Assembly (NCBI RefSeq): GCF_000716445.1
Contig: NZ_JNWK01000026.1
Coordinates: forward strand, 1-64,000
Origin: Streptomyces wedmorensis
GTDB lineage: Bacteria > Actinomycetota > Actinomycetes > Streptomycetales > Streptomycetaceae
DNA: 64,000 nt
Direction: 5' to 3'
The notes beneath the pieces are model-generated. The model was not told the origin of the DNA. It worked only from the letters and a program-made list of their open reading frames with translations, and made no database searches. Of this stretch, positions 35,521 to 43,784 are shown piece by piece. The first letter of the stretch is position 1. The number at the start of each line of letters is the position of its first letter. The position numbers and the translations under genes were made by a program.

Positions 35521-36618
35521 ATGCGCATCACCGACCTTGTCGTCCACCACCGTCAGGTCCCCCTCCGGATGCCGTACTCCTCGGTCATCCGGGGAACCGT
35601 CGACGAGGCCCACGTCACCCTGGTCGAACTGGTCCTGGAGGACGGCAGCTCGGCGTGGGGCGAGGCCGTGTCCATGCCCGCCGTGACGGGTGAGACGCCG
35701 GGCAGCGTGGTGGCCGCGCTGAACGGCCCGCTGCGCGCGGCCGTCGTCGGCCGGCACACCGAGAACCTCGAGGAGACCTGCGACCGGGTCGAGCGGAGCA
35801 TCCTCGGCAACGGCGGCGCCAAGGCCGGTGTGGACATCGCCCTGCACGACGCCTTCGCCCGCGGCCTCGGGACCCCGCTCTACCGCGCGCTGGGCGGCGG
35901 CCACGGGACCATGGAGACCAGCATCACGGTGGGTCTCGGCACCCCGGACGAGATGGCCCTGCGCGCGACCGAGCTGGTCAAGGACGGCTTCACGGCGCTG
36001 AAGCTGAAGGTCGGTCACGCGATCGCGCACGACGTGCAGCGCGTCGAGGCCGTCCGTCAGGCCGTCGGGCCGGACATCCGGCTGCGCCTGGACGCCAACC
36101 AGGGCTGGACCGCGAAGGAGTCGGTGCACGCCGTGCGGCTCCTGGAGGACCGCGGCGCGGACATCGAGCTCATCGAACAGCCGGTCTCGGCGCGGGACCT
36201 GCGGGGCCTGCGCTTCGTCCGGGAGCGCGTCAGCACCCCCGTGGTGGCCGACGAGAGCGTGCTCACCCCGCAGGACGCCCTGGAGGTCGTGCGCCAGGAG
36301 GCCGCGGACGTCCTGAGCATCAAGGTGCAGAAGAGCGGCGGTGTGCGGGGCGTCCTGCGCATCATCGCGATCGCCGAGGCGGCCGGGCTGACCTGCATGA
36401 TCGGCTGCTCACTGGAGACGGAGATCTCCATCACGGCGGCCGCGAGCGTGGTCGCCGCGCGCACCGCGGTGACCCACGTCGACCTCGACGCCCCGCTGTG
36501 GCTGGGCGCTTCGCCGGTGCGGGGCGGGGTCTCGTACCGCGGTCCGGTCCTGGAGCTGCCGGACGCTCCGGGTCTCGGTGTCGCCGGTGTGCTCCCGGTG
36601 CCGGAGCCGTCGGCCTGA
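35521..36618 (+). CDS. Dipeptide epimerase, enolase superfamily (L-Ala-D/L-Glu epimerase type)
   Basis: The 365-residue product starts at ATG 35521 behind AGGAAAGG. It has the complete muconate-lactonizing/dipeptide-epimerase active site: K-x-K in ALKLKVGHA, metal ligands in LRLDANQGW, ELIEQPV and VVADESVLT, and the opposing Lys in LSIKVQKSGG. The C-terminal GCSLETEISITAAAS is typical of dipeptide epimerases. The family inverts the alpha-carbon of one residue in a dipeptide. Here the substrate could be a product of the ATP-grasp enzymes or the C-terminus of the small peptide encoded next. Confidence 0.88.
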   Translation: MRITDLVVHHRQVPLRMPYSSVIRGTVDEAHVTLVELVLEDGSSAWGEAVSMPAVTGETPGSVVAALNGPLRAAVVGRHTENLEETCDRVERSILGNGGAKAGVDIALHDAFARGLGTPLYRALGGGHGTMETSITVGLGTPDEMALRATELVKDGFTALKLKVGHAIAHDVQRVEAVRQAVGPDIRLRLDANQGWTAKESVHAVRLLEDRGADIELIEQPVSARDLRGLRFVRERVSTPVVADESVLTPQDALEVVRQEAADVLSIKVQKSGGVRGVLRIIAIAEAAGLTCMIGCSLETEISITAAASVVAARTAVTHVDLDAPLWLGASPVRGGVSYRGPVLELPDAPGLGVAGVLPVPEPSA

Positions 36619-36627
36619 GCGGGTGCC

Positions 36628-36659
36628 GGCAGTGGGCCGTACCTCGGCCCATTGCTGCC
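36628..36659 (+). terminator. Hairpin between epimerase and small-peptide genes
   Basis: TGGGCCG (36633-36639) and CGGCCCA (36645-36651) form the core stem, with outer GGCAG/CTGCC pairing. It may terminate the epimerase message before a new promoter. Confidence 0.35.
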
Positions 36660-36687
36660 ACGGCATATCTGCGCCAGGCTCGAACAC

Positions 36688-36716
36688 TTGCCCTGATTCC
36701 GCTGCTCCACAAGAAT
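36688..36716 (+). promoter_or_regulatory. Candidate promoter for the small-peptide gene
   Basis: TTGCCC (36688-36693), 17-bp spacer, AAGAAT (36711-36716), 77 bp upstream of the peptide ATG. Confidence 0.35.
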
Positions 36717-36793
36717 CTTGAGCACCTACGTAATTCGCAGCGCCCCACGAAAGGCGTTGCCGTTTCCCGAACGTGAGAAGCGGAAGCACAAAC

Positions 36794-36997
36794 ATGGCAC
36801 GCAATTCGCACCCCCGCAACACTTCCTACCAGCTTGCCCGGAAGCGACCCTTCCTCCTGGTCACGAACCTCGCCGCGACCGCCATGCTGGCGCTGGTCCT
36901 GGTGTCGCAGGCCGCACCGGCCGCCGAGAACAGCCGAAACGTCGCGAGCGCCGCGACGGACGGGTCCCTCATTCTCGAGGACCTCATCTGGGGCTAG
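36794..36997 (+). CDS. 67-aa secreted peptide, possible precursor or signal peptide
   Basis: ATG 36794 has GGAAG eight bases upstream; GTG 36773 would add seven residues. A basic N-terminus (SYQLARKRP) is followed by a hydrophobic core (FLLVTNLAATAMLALVLV) and SQAAPAAEN, which fits Sec signal cleavage after APAA. This would release about 23 residues, ending in the acidic-hydrophobic tail DGSLILEDLIWG. No Cys is present. It lies between a dipeptide epimerase and a 2-oxoglutarate dioxygenase, with a LuxR-type regulator 0.9 kb on, and has its own candidate promoter. It could be a RiPP precursor or a secreted signalling peptide. I know no homologue; function is inferred only from context. Confidence 0.5.
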   Translation: MARNSHPRNTSYQLARKRPFLLVTNLAATAMLALVLVSQAAPAAENSRNVASAATDGSLILEDLIWG

Positions 36998-37102
36998 CAC
37001 AAACGTCGGGGGGGGCGACGTCCGAAGCAGCACCGGGTATCACCTTCCGGCAACCGCACTCGAAGCCGACCGATCAATCAAAAGAACGGAAAGTTAAGAA
37101 TC

Positions 37103-37858
37103 GTGAGCAAGTTGCCGGATAGCGTCCTGTCCTGCACCGACGTCAACGGGGACCTCCTGTCGGACGGGGTGCTCCGCTACGCGTTCCACCAACTGCTTGG
37201 CAACAACGGGTACGTGCACGTGGTCAACGTGCCGAAGTCCTTCGACCACGTCGCGTTCCTGAAAGAGCTCGGCGACTTCCAGCCGACGCCGACGGGAACC
37301 GTCGTCGGCGACCTGAAGCCCGAAGCCGACATGGACGACACGTACCACGCGCAGAACCGGAAGTCGCTGCTTCCGCACAGCGAGGGGTACGAGTTCCGCG
37401 GCGTCCCGCCGCGTTACCTCGGCCTGTGGTGCGTCACGCCGGCCTCCGGCGAGGGCGGCGAGACGACCATGCTCGACGGGAACCAGATCCTCGACGAGTT
37501 CACCGAGGAGGAGCGGCAGCGCCTGTTCGACACGACGTACGAGTGGAAGTCGACCGACGGCCTCTCGCGGCGCGGTGTGGACGTCCGGGTCGAGCACCCG
37601 GTGCTGGAGAACCGCAAGGGCGGCCGCGTGTTCCGCTTCTCGTACAACAACATGATCGTGCCGGAGGGTGACGAGCTCGCCGCGCGCCTGCGCGAGCGCG
37701 GCAAGGAGATCTACGACGAGAACCACATCGCGGTCAGCTACGAGCAGCGCGACCTGATCGTCTGGGACAACTGGCGCATGCTCCACTCCCGGAACGCGTT
37801 CGACGACCCCTCGCGGCACCTCAAGCGCGTCCAGATCGCCGCCCCGATCGACGCCTGA
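37103..37858 (+). CDS. TauD/clavaminate-synthase-like Fe(II)/2-oxoglutarate dioxygenase
   Basis: The 251-residue product starts at GTG 37103 with GGAAAG upstream. The iron triad is His and Glu in LLPHSEGYEF and the distal His in DNWRMLHSRNAFDD. The 2-oxoglutarate-binding Arg is in RHLKRVQIA, and GGETTMLDGNQILDEF is typical of the TauD group. Members hydroxylate, desaturate or halogenate amino acids, peptides or carrier-bound substrates. A free or ATP-grasp-made peptide is the likely target here. It is 105 bp downstream of the small-peptide gene on the same strand. Confidence 0.85.
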   Translation: MSKLPDSVLSCTDVNGDLLSDGVLRYAFHQLLGNNGYVHVVNVPKSFDHVAFLKELGDFQPTPTGTVVGDLKPEADMDDTYHAQNRKSLLPHSEGYEFRGVPPRYLGLWCVTPASGEGGETTMLDGNQILDEFTEEERQRLFDTTYEWKSTDGLSRRGVDVRVEHPVLENRKGGRVFRFSYNNMIVPEGDELAARLRERGKEIYDENHIAVSYEQRDLIVWDNWRMLHSRNAFDDPSRHLKRVQIAAPIDA

Positions 37859-37877
37859 CCCGACATCGCCGACCCCT

Positions 37878-37907
37878 CGGCCGCGAGGGACGAACCCATC
37901 GCGGCCG
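37878..37907. terminator. Hairpin between convergent dioxygenase and regulator genes
   Basis: CGGCCGCGA (37878-37886) pairs with TCGCGGCCG (37899-37907) in the 60-bp gap between two converging genes. Confidence 0.55.
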
Positions 37908-37918
37908 GGGCCGGCGGA

Positions 37919-38746
37919 TCACTGGAGCCAGCCCATGCTCATCGCCTTGGCGCCGGCCTGGAACCGGGACTCGACACCCATCAGGTCCATGAGGCCGGCC
38001 AGCAGACGCCGGTAGGTGCGTATCGACACCCCGAGTTCGCGCGCCACGGCCTCGTCCTTCATGCCGGACACCATGGCCCTGAGGATGACGCGCTGCTGCG
38101 GCGTCGGCTCGTCGACGACGGTCTCCGCGGTGTCCTCCAGCGGGGACGCCATGAGCCAGCACAACTCGAAGACCTTCGTCAGCAACTGGACCACGCTGCC
38201 GCCCCGGAAGAGCATCAGCGCCATCTCGCCCTCGGCGGCCACGGCGGGCGCCATCGCCCAGTACCGGTCGACGATGATCAGCCGGAACGGGAGCGCGTTG
38301 GCGAGACGCACCGAGACGCCGTGGTCGACCAGCGACTGCAGGTGCATCGCGCCCCGCGGCACGCGGCTCATCGGGGTGAGGTGGATGGTGCGCATGGACA
38401 CGCCCTCGGGCAGGTTGTGATTGCGCTGCATCCCGTCGGCGAGTTCCGTCGACGGCAGCACGAGCCCCGGGTGCATGGAGATGATCTCCTCCTGCGCGAG
38501 GGAGGGGACCCGGTCGAGCAGTTCGGCGATCCGGTCCTGGCCCACGATGAGCTCCGCGTCCACCGCGCTCCGCTCCGCCGGCCGGAGACGTACGAGCCCC
38601 GCGGTGGCCGCCTCGATCGCGGCCGAGACCTCCTCCGCCTCCCGGGCGATCCGGCTCAGCGAGGTGCGCGACGCGGAGAGCAGGCGTCTGAACTCCGCTT
38701 CCGGAAGCATCGACTGGTCAGGCCGATCGGAATTACCGGCAGGCAT
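37919..38746 (-). CDS. LuxR-type (GerE) HTH transcriptional regulator
   Basis: The 275-residue product starts at ATG 38746 with GAGG upstream; TTG 38758 is possible. The N-terminal ~200 residues are a helical sensor-like domain with no receiver phosphorylation site evident. The C-terminal ~60 residues are a GerE helix-turn-helix (TPQQRVILRAMVSGMKDEAV, ARELGVSIRTYRRLLAGLMD). This architecture is common beside small-peptide and NRPS clusters in Streptomyces. A long upstream region with a shared 11-bp motif and an inverted repeat suggests autoregulation or pathway control. Confidence 0.85.
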   Translation of the reverse strand: MPAGNSDRPDQSMLPEAEFRRLLSASRTSLSRIAREAEEVSAAIEAATAGLVRLRPAERSAVDAELIVGQDRIAELLDRVPSLAQEEIISMHPGLVLPSTELADGMQRNHNLPEGVSMRTIHLTPMSRVPRGAMHLQSLVDHGVSVRLANALPFRLIIVDRYWAMAPAVAAEGEMALMLFRGGSVVQLLTKVFELCWLMASPLEDTAETVVDEPTPQQRVILRAMVSGMKDEAVARELGVSIRTYRRLLAGLMDLMGVESRFQAGAKAMSMGWLQ

Positions 38747-38795
38747 GCGCCACCTCAAGCAAATGAAATGGCGTCACGCGGGCGCCAGGAAGTCC

Positions 38796-38806
38796 GAGTA
38801 TTACGT
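38796..38806 (-). promoter_or_regulatory. Motif ACGTAATACTC upstream of the LuxR-type gene
   Basis: The same 11-mer occurs on the plus strand at 25274-25284 in the fom/25.4-kb divergent promoter region. It is AT-rich in a GC-rich genome, so it is a candidate binding site. Confidence 0.3.
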
Positions 38807-39063
38807 CCGCGAGTCTGACAAATCCCATGGCAGTGCAAAATTCCCCTAAAGTTGCATTGAACGCTAGGTCATAGGATCTAAGCGGTCGCTTGGGCGGCCA
38901 CCATGATCGCACAGAACCCTGTGCGTCAACCCGGCCTGAACCGCTGAACTCTCCACCACCCCCTCGGCTATCAGATGCGCGATTAGACCTTCAGACGTGC
39001 ACGGCAGGGCTAAATGCCCTCGGCCCGGCCGAACCGCTCGCAAAGGGCCCCAACGGCACAATG

Positions 39064-39100
39064 CCTTCGATTACCACCCTGCGCGAGTGATAATCGAAGG
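39064..39100. repeat. Inverted repeat CCTTCGATTA-N17-TAATCGAAGG
   Basis: Perfect 10-bp arms (39064-39073, 39091-39100). It could be an operator or a transcript hairpin. Confidence 0.5.
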
Positions 39101-39204
39101 CGAGAGGCGCACGATCATGAGGACGCCGGACGCGCACGCGGGGTTGCCGGGTGACGCTGTGTCACATGTCTCTCAGGGTAAGGGAATTCAAGTCACGGGG
39201 ATGC

Positions 39205-39711
39205 TCACTGCCCTCGGGCGGACTTCGGGCGCCTCCCCCCGCCGCGCGCGGCCAGTTCACGGTTGCTCCACGCCGGGTCCCCCGTCAGCTCTTCGCCGAA
39301 CCACTCCGGCGGCTCGAAGGCGCGGGCCGCGTCGACGCCGTCGAACTCGACCTCCACGACCCGAAGGCCCGCCAACTCCCCCTCGTACACGTCGACCACG
39401 GCGGTCACGCCCCCGAGCGGTACGGACCAGCGGCGCTTGCTCAGCCGGTCCTGTCCGGCGAGCACCCAGAGCTGTTCGAAGACCTCGTCGGCGATCGGGA
39501 ACTCCACCTCCCGGCGCACCAGCGGATCGCCGTCCTCGTCGGGGGCCTTCACGGTCATCAGCCGGGCGTCACCCTTGGCCCGCACCCGGATCTCGTTGCC
39601 GGACCCGAGCGGGCTGAGGTACGCCTGCCGGAGGTGGCTCGACGGGGATTCGGCCGGAACAAGCCATTCCGCAGCGACCAGAAATTTCCGTTCGATCTCG
39701 AAGTTCGTCAA
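39205..39711 (-). CDS. CYTH-domain (triphosphate tunnel metalloenzyme) protein
   Basis: The 168-residue product starts MTNFEIERKFLV, the ExExK metal-binding signature of CYTH proteins (EIERK). Beta strands then alternate with charged residues lining the tunnel (NEIRVRAKGDARLMTVKAP; VRREVEFPIADEVFEQL; RWSVPLGGVTAVVDVYEGEL; LRVVEVEFDG). Most bacterial members hydrolyse inorganic triphosphate or thiamine triphosphate; class IV adenylate cyclases are rarer. It is probably housekeeping and may be unrelated to the surrounding biosynthetic genes. Confidence 0.85.
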   Translation of the reverse strand: MTNFEIERKFLVAAEWLVPAESPSSHLRQAYLSPLGSGNEIRVRAKGDARLMTVKAPDEDGDPLVRREVEFPIADEVFEQLWVLAGQDRLSKRRWSVPLGGVTAVVDVYEGELAGLRVVEVEFDGVDAARAFEPPEWFGEELTGDPAWSNRELAARGGGRRPKSARGQ

Positions 39712-39741
39712 GTGTGACCCCGCTCTCGTGTACGAATACCG

Positions 39742-40542
39742 TCAAAGGTGTGTTCCGCGCGACTCCGCACAGGCCTCCACCACCCATGCGGCCGTGGTCT
39801 CCGGCTGCTCCATCCAGAAGAAGTGACCGGCCGGAACCAGGGTGAAGCGGGCGCCCGGGATCGCGGCGGCGATCCGCTCTCCCTCGGCCGTCGGGACGAG
39901 ACGGTCGGCGTCGCCGTGGACGACGTGCGTCGGCACGCCGATCCGGTGCAGGCGGTCCGCCGTGCTGTGCCGGGCCACCGCGGCGATCTGGCCGGCGGTC
40001 ACCTGCGGGGGCACCGGCAGCGTCAGAGCGGCCTCGCGGTACTCGTCCCAGGCACCCGCCGGCACGTTCTCCGGGTCCTTCACCCCGACGTGGAACACGT
40101 TGCGCACCGTCGCGAGCGGGTCGCCCCGGACGACGGCCGCGGTGAGCACCTCCAGGACCTCGGGCGGCGCGCCGGTGCCTCCGGTGTGGGTGCAGCCGAG
40201 CAACAGGCCGCCGACCCTGTCCGGATGGCGCAGCGCCAGTTCCTGGGCGACGAGGCCGCCCATCGAGACCCCCAGGACGTACGCGCGCGGCCAGCCGAGC
40301 TCGTCGAGCAGGGCGGCCGCGTCGTCGGCGAGGTCCGCCACCCCGAAGCCCTGGTCCAGGGGTGCCGAGCGGCCGGTACCGCGGTGGTCGTAGGCCACCA
40401 CGTCGAACGACTCCGAGAGGAGCGAGAGCAGTCGCTCGCCCCAGTGCAGGGAGTGCGCGGCGGTCCCCTGGATGAGCAGCAGGGGCGAACCGGCACCGCG
40501 GCGGAGGTAATGCAGCCTCTCCATACGTACGACCTTCGGCAT
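39742..40542 (-). CDS. Alpha/beta-hydrolase
   Basis: The 266-residue product starts at ATG 40542. The nucleophile elbow is GVSMGG (Ser), the acid is Asp in VVHGDADRLVP, and the catalytic His is in VPAGHFFWMEQPE. The oxyanion region is LLLIQGTAAHSLHWGERL. The sequence is of the pimeloyl-ester/haloperoxidase-like group. It could release or hydrolyse an ester intermediate in the adjacent NRPS/PKS pathway, since no thioesterase domain is present in the assembly line, but this is inferred. It lies 74 bp downstream of the MFS gene on the same strand. Confidence 0.8.
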   Translation of the reverse strand: MPKVVRMERLHYLRRGAGSPLLLIQGTAAHSLHWGERLLSLLSESFDVVAYDHRGTGRSAPLDQGFGVADLADDAAALLDELGWPRAYVLGVSMGGLVAQELALRHPDRVGGLLLGCTHTGGTGAPPEVLEVLTAAVVRGDPLATVRNVFHVGVKDPENVPAGAWDEYREAALTLPVPPQVTAGQIAAVARHSTADRLHRIGVPTHVVHGDADRLVPTAEGERIAAAIPGARFTLVPAGHFFWMEQPETTAAWVVEACAESRGTHL

Positions 40543-40616
40543 AGCGCGGGTGGGATGCGGCACGGCGGCGGGCCCGGGGCGGCTCTGGTGGCGGCCGCCC
40601 CCGGCCCGGCCCGGGG

Positions 40617-41897
40617 TCACGCCGTGGCGGGCGCCGCCTCGGCGGCCGGCTGCGAGCGCGACCAGACCCGCTCGATGAAGGCGCAGACGAATCCGCCCGC
40701 CATCACGACCAGGGCGAGGACGATCCAGCCGGGCTTGCCCCAGTTGACGCACATGGAGATGACCACGATCGGCGCGACGGCCTCGGCGAGGCCGTGGCCG
40801 AGCCCCATCACTCCCTGGTACTGGCCCTGCGCCTCGGGCTTGGCCAGGGCGAAGGAGAGCTCGAAGGTGCCGGCCGCCTGCCAGACCTCGGCGAGGGCGT
40901 GCAGGACGACACCGACGATGAGCAGCGTGAGCGCGACCCCCGCGGACGGGCCCTCCGCGAACGCGATCAGCACCCACGAGACGAGGAACACCGGGCCGGA
41001 CAGGGCGAGCAGGCGAGCCGCGGACCGCGGTCCGTCGATGGAGCGGGTCGCGGGGACCTGGGTGGCCGCGACCAGGATCGACTCGAAGAACAGGACGACG
41101 GCCGCCATCCAGCGCGGCGCCTCGGTGTGCATGACGATCCACACGGGCAGCGCGGGGACGAGGACGAAGTACTGCAGGCTCGTGATCGACGAGGTGGCGG
41201 TCAGCGCGAGGTAGGGGAGGTCGCGCAGGGCCACCCAGCGGCGCTCCTTCTCGGCCGGTTCGGTGTCCTCGGCGTCCTCCTCCTTCTTCGCGGCGCGCGT
41301 CGGGGGAATGTGCGGGAGGCGTGTGAGGATCGCGGCGGCGAGCAGGAAGGTGACCGTGTCGGTGACGATGACGGACACGTAGGCCGGCCGCGTGTCGAAG
41401 GCCAGGACGACCGCGGCACCGATGGTGCCGATGGCGAGGCCGACGTTGGTCACCGCTCGCAGGTACGTGCGGTACTGCGCGCCCTTCTCCCCGGCCAGCA
41501 CGCCGATCATCGCGCCGCGCGCGCTGACGGTTCCCGCTCGGCCGACGGCGGCCGCGGCGGCCACGACGATCAGGGACCAGAGGTTGTTCACGAACAGGAG
41601 GGAGATGCTCGCGACGGCCTCGAGGAGCATGGAGCCGATGACGACCTCGCGCGATCCGCGCCGGTCGGCCCAGTCGCCGATGACGACACCGGCGCCGAAT
41701 CCGCAGAGCGAGCCGGCGGTGAGGCCGATGGCCGCCTCGGTGGGGGTGAACCCGGCGGAGCGGATGAGGAAGATGGTTCCCGCGGACAGGAAGATGCCCA
41801 TGCCGATCGTGTTGACGACGGTCGCCAGGGCCAGCAGTCGCTGACGGGGTTCCTCCGGACCGCTCAGCGCGGTGCGGAACTTGGTCATCCGGCTCAT
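40617..41897 (-). CDS. MFS transporter
   Basis: The 426-residue product starts at ATG 41897. It has about 12 helices with the loop-2/3 motif GVVIGDWADRRGSREVV and a charged central loop (KKEEDAEDTEPAEKERR). It probably exports a product of the neighbouring assembly line. A very strong hairpin upstream (41996-42047) separates it from the nucleotidyltransferase gene, so it probably has its own promoter in the ~100 bp left. Confidence 0.82.
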   Translation of the reverse strand: MSRMTKFRTALSGPEEPRQRLLALATVVNTIGMGIFLSAGTIFLIRSAGFTPTEAAIGLTAGSLCGFGAGVVIGDWADRRGSREVVIGSMLLEAVASISLLFVNNLWSLIVVAAAAAVGRAGTVSARGAMIGVLAGEKGAQYRTYLRAVTNVGLAIGTIGAAVVLAFDTRPAYVSVIVTDTVTFLLAAAILTRLPHIPPTRAAKKEEDAEDTEPAEKERRWVALRDLPYLALTATSSITSLQYFVLVPALPVWIVMHTEAPRWMAAVVLFFESILVAATQVPATRSIDGPRSAARLLALSGPVFLVSWVLIAFAEGPSAGVALTLLIVGVVLHALAEVWQAAGTFELSFALAKPEAQGQYQGVMGLGHGLAEAVAPIVVISMCVNWGKPGWIVLALVVMAGGFVCAFIERVWSRSQPAAEAAPATA

Positions 41898-41995
41898 GAC
41901 GTGGTGCCCTCGCTGACCTGCCGCAGGGCGTGCAGAGCGTTCACTGTGTCTCTCCTGGCTTCGAGTACGGGGGTGCGCATGGGGGGTTCGCGGAG

Positions 41996-42047
41996 GTGCC
42001 GTGCCCGCCGCGGGCCGTCCCCGGACGGCCCGCGGCGGGCACGGCAC
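41996..42047. terminator. Perfect 25-bp stem, 2-nt loop hairpin
   Basis: 41996-42020 is exactly complementary to 42023-42047 with CC as the loop. It sits 15 bp beyond the nucleotidyltransferase stop and should terminate transcription strongly in that direction. The length and perfection of the stem are unusual. Confidence 0.8.
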
Positions 42048-42061
42048 GGCGGCCGGTCCGT

Positions 42062-42898
42062 TCAGGAAGCCGACAGGAAGGCGTCCTCGAGCCGGACGAG
42101 GTGGGCCTGGGTCCACCGGGCCATGCGGAGGGCCGTGGCGGCGTCGGACTCGCCGGGACGGGCGCCGTCGAGGATCTGCGTGACGTAGTCGTCGACCGTG
42201 ATCCCGCACTGGGGGGTCTTCTCCAGGCGGCGCACCAGCCACTTCTCGCGCCGGCACAGCTCGCCGGAGAGCACGAGCGCCGCGTCCGCGATGGTGGCGG
42301 CGGCGAGGGCGGCGGAGACGCGGGCCGTCTTGTCGTCACCGGCGTCCAGCTGGCCGGCGACGTCCGTGAGGCGGTTCTCCACGTCGGCCTTCAGGCGGCG
42401 GGCCCGGGCGCGCGGGTAGGAGGAGCCGGCGATGAGCTCCTTCATGCGGCCGAAGAACTCCTCGTTCTTCAGCGGCATGGCGACGTCGAGGCGGTAGACG
42501 AAGTCCTGGAGGAAATCGCCCATGCTGCAGAACTCGACCTCGGTGGCGAGGTACGGCTCGAGGGCCGTGGTGAGCGTGGACGTCGGCCACACCTTCAGGT
42601 CGACGCGCGCGTTGTCGTAGACGCCCATCCAGTTGTGCCAGCGCACGCCGCTCGAATCGGCGCCGGGCCAGGTCTCCATGGTCTCGTCGATCGGGAGGAC
42701 GAGTTCCTTGTCGGAGAACGCGTAGAGGTCGATGTCGCTGAAGGCGTTGCCCCACCCGGCCGCGATCGAGCCCGTCATGCAGACGGCCTCGGCTTCGGCC
42801 AGCCCGGGAAAGTGCTTGAGGATTGCCTCGAAGGAAATGTCCGGAGGGGTGAGGACCTTCGGCTGTGCGGCGATGACCTGGACTGTGGGGTTGAACAT
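42062..42898 (-). CDS. Nucleotidyltransferase-fold protein
   Basis: The 278-residue product starts at ATG 42898 with GGAAGG upstream. EAVCMTGSIAAGWGNAFSDI and DLYAFSD give the G-S...D-x-D signature, and a third acidic residue lies in NARVDLKVWP. The C-terminal half is helical, as in aminoglycoside nucleotidyltransferases. Similar in fold to the protein encoded at 15.9-16.7 kb but clearly diverged. It may adenylylate a pathway intermediate or product for tailoring or self-resistance. It is divergent from the thioesterase gene, with a 138-bp shared upstream region. Confidence 0.65.
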   Translation of the reverse strand: MFNPTVQVIAAQPKVLTPPDISFEAILKHFPGLAEAEAVCMTGSIAAGWGNAFSDIDLYAFSDKELVLPIDETMETWPGADSSGVRWHNWMGVYDNARVDLKVWPTSTLTTALEPYLATEVEFCSMGDFLQDFVYRLDVAMPLKNEEFFGRMKELIAGSSYPRARARRLKADVENRLTDVAGQLDAGDDKTARVSAALAAATIADAALVLSGELCRREKWLVRRLEKTPQCGITVDDYVTQILDGARPGESDAATALRMARWTQAHLVRLEDAFLSAS

Positions 42899-43036
42899 GA
42901 GGATACCTTCCGAATAGCAGAGACTATGGGTGCGCTTCATAGGGAACGACCGGGGAATCGACGCCGAAATCCCCGATATCCCCGATTACTTCGCCGCAAT
43001 ACGACTGATGCCGCGCATGGGCTATGATCCGTTTTC

Positions 43037-43762
43037 ATGAATACTTCGCGCCATTCTCAGGCACTGGTTCCGTGGAGTTCGGAAATACGGAATGAAACCG
43101 CCCTCGTCTGCATTCCGTGGGCCGGCGCCGGGGCGACTCCGTTCCGCGCCTGGGGCCCGGTCGTCGGTGACGCGGCCGATGTGTACGGCGTCCGGCTCGC
43201 CGGACGGGAGAGCCGCCAGACCGAGCCGCCCGGCACCGTGCTCGCGGACACCGTCGCCGAGCTCGTCCGGGAGGTGACCGCGCTGGGCGTGCCGCGCGTG
43301 GCCCTCTTCGGCCACTGCTCGGGAGCCCTGCTCGCCTTCGAACTCGCCCACGCGCTGCGCCGGTCGGCCGGAGCCCCCGAGGTCGGGCACCTGCTCGTGG
43401 CCTCGCAACTGCCGCCGCGCGCCTACGCGGAGGCCCCCGTCCAGTCGGACGACGACCTGACCCGCTTCGTGCCCGAGGACCTCCGGAGCGAACCCGAACT
43501 GCTCGAGCTGCTGCTGCCGATCCTCGCCGCGGACATGCGACTGGTGTCGGACTACGGCCACTCGGCGTCCGTGCCGCTCGACACCCGCCTCACCGTCGTG
43601 TACGGCGCCGAGGACGAGCACCTCGACCGGGCGGCGGTCGACGGCTGGCGTGCCGAGACCACCGGTGCGGCGGAGCTCCGCGAGGTGGCCGGCGCCGACC
43701 ACCTCTTCGGCGGCGCGGCGTGGCCGGCCCTCGCCGGCTGCGTCCGGGACGCGCTCGGGTGA
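43037..43762 (+). CDS. Type II thioesterase
   Basis: The 241-residue product has CIPWAGAGATPFRAWG at the N-terminus, the nucleophile motif LFGHCSGALLAFELA (GHxSG-type), Asp in VVYGAEDEHLDR and His in VAGADHLFGG. It belongs to the RifR/GrsT family, which removes wrong or stalled acyl groups from carrier proteins. It is the only plus-strand gene between the nucleotidyltransferase and the minus-strand assembly-line genes. Because no integrated TE domain exists here, it could also be involved in release. Confidence 0.9.
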   Translation: MNTSRHSQALVPWSSEIRNETALVCIPWAGAGATPFRAWGPVVGDAADVYGVRLAGRESRQTEPPGTVLADTVAELVREVTALGVPRVALFGHCSGALLAFELAHALRRSAGAPEVGHLLVASQLPPRAYAEAPVQSDDDLTRFVPEDLRSEPELLELLLPILAADMRLVSDYGHSASVPLDTRLTVVYGAEDEHLDRAAVDGWRAETTGAAELREVAGADHLFGGAAWPALAGCVRDALG

Positions 43763-43784
43763 GCCCTTCGCGGCCCCGGTCCGC

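Larger units (their letters stand above)
38747..39204. other. Intergenic regulatory region without a gene
   Basis: This 458-bp AT-richer stretch between the regulator start and the CYTH stop contains the 11-bp motif (38796-38806) and a 10-bp inverted repeat (39064-39100). No coding signal is seen. Confidence 0.45.

Noticed and set aside
36773-36793. Upstream GTG start for the small peptide
   Set aside because: ATG 36794 has a better-placed GGAAG, and the extra seven residues do not improve the signal peptide; kept only as an alternative.
39205-39711. Adenylate cyclase (class IV) signalling gene of the cluster
   Set aside because: The CYTH signature alone does not distinguish cyclase from triphosphatase, and triphosphatases are far more common; left as a generic CYTH protein.
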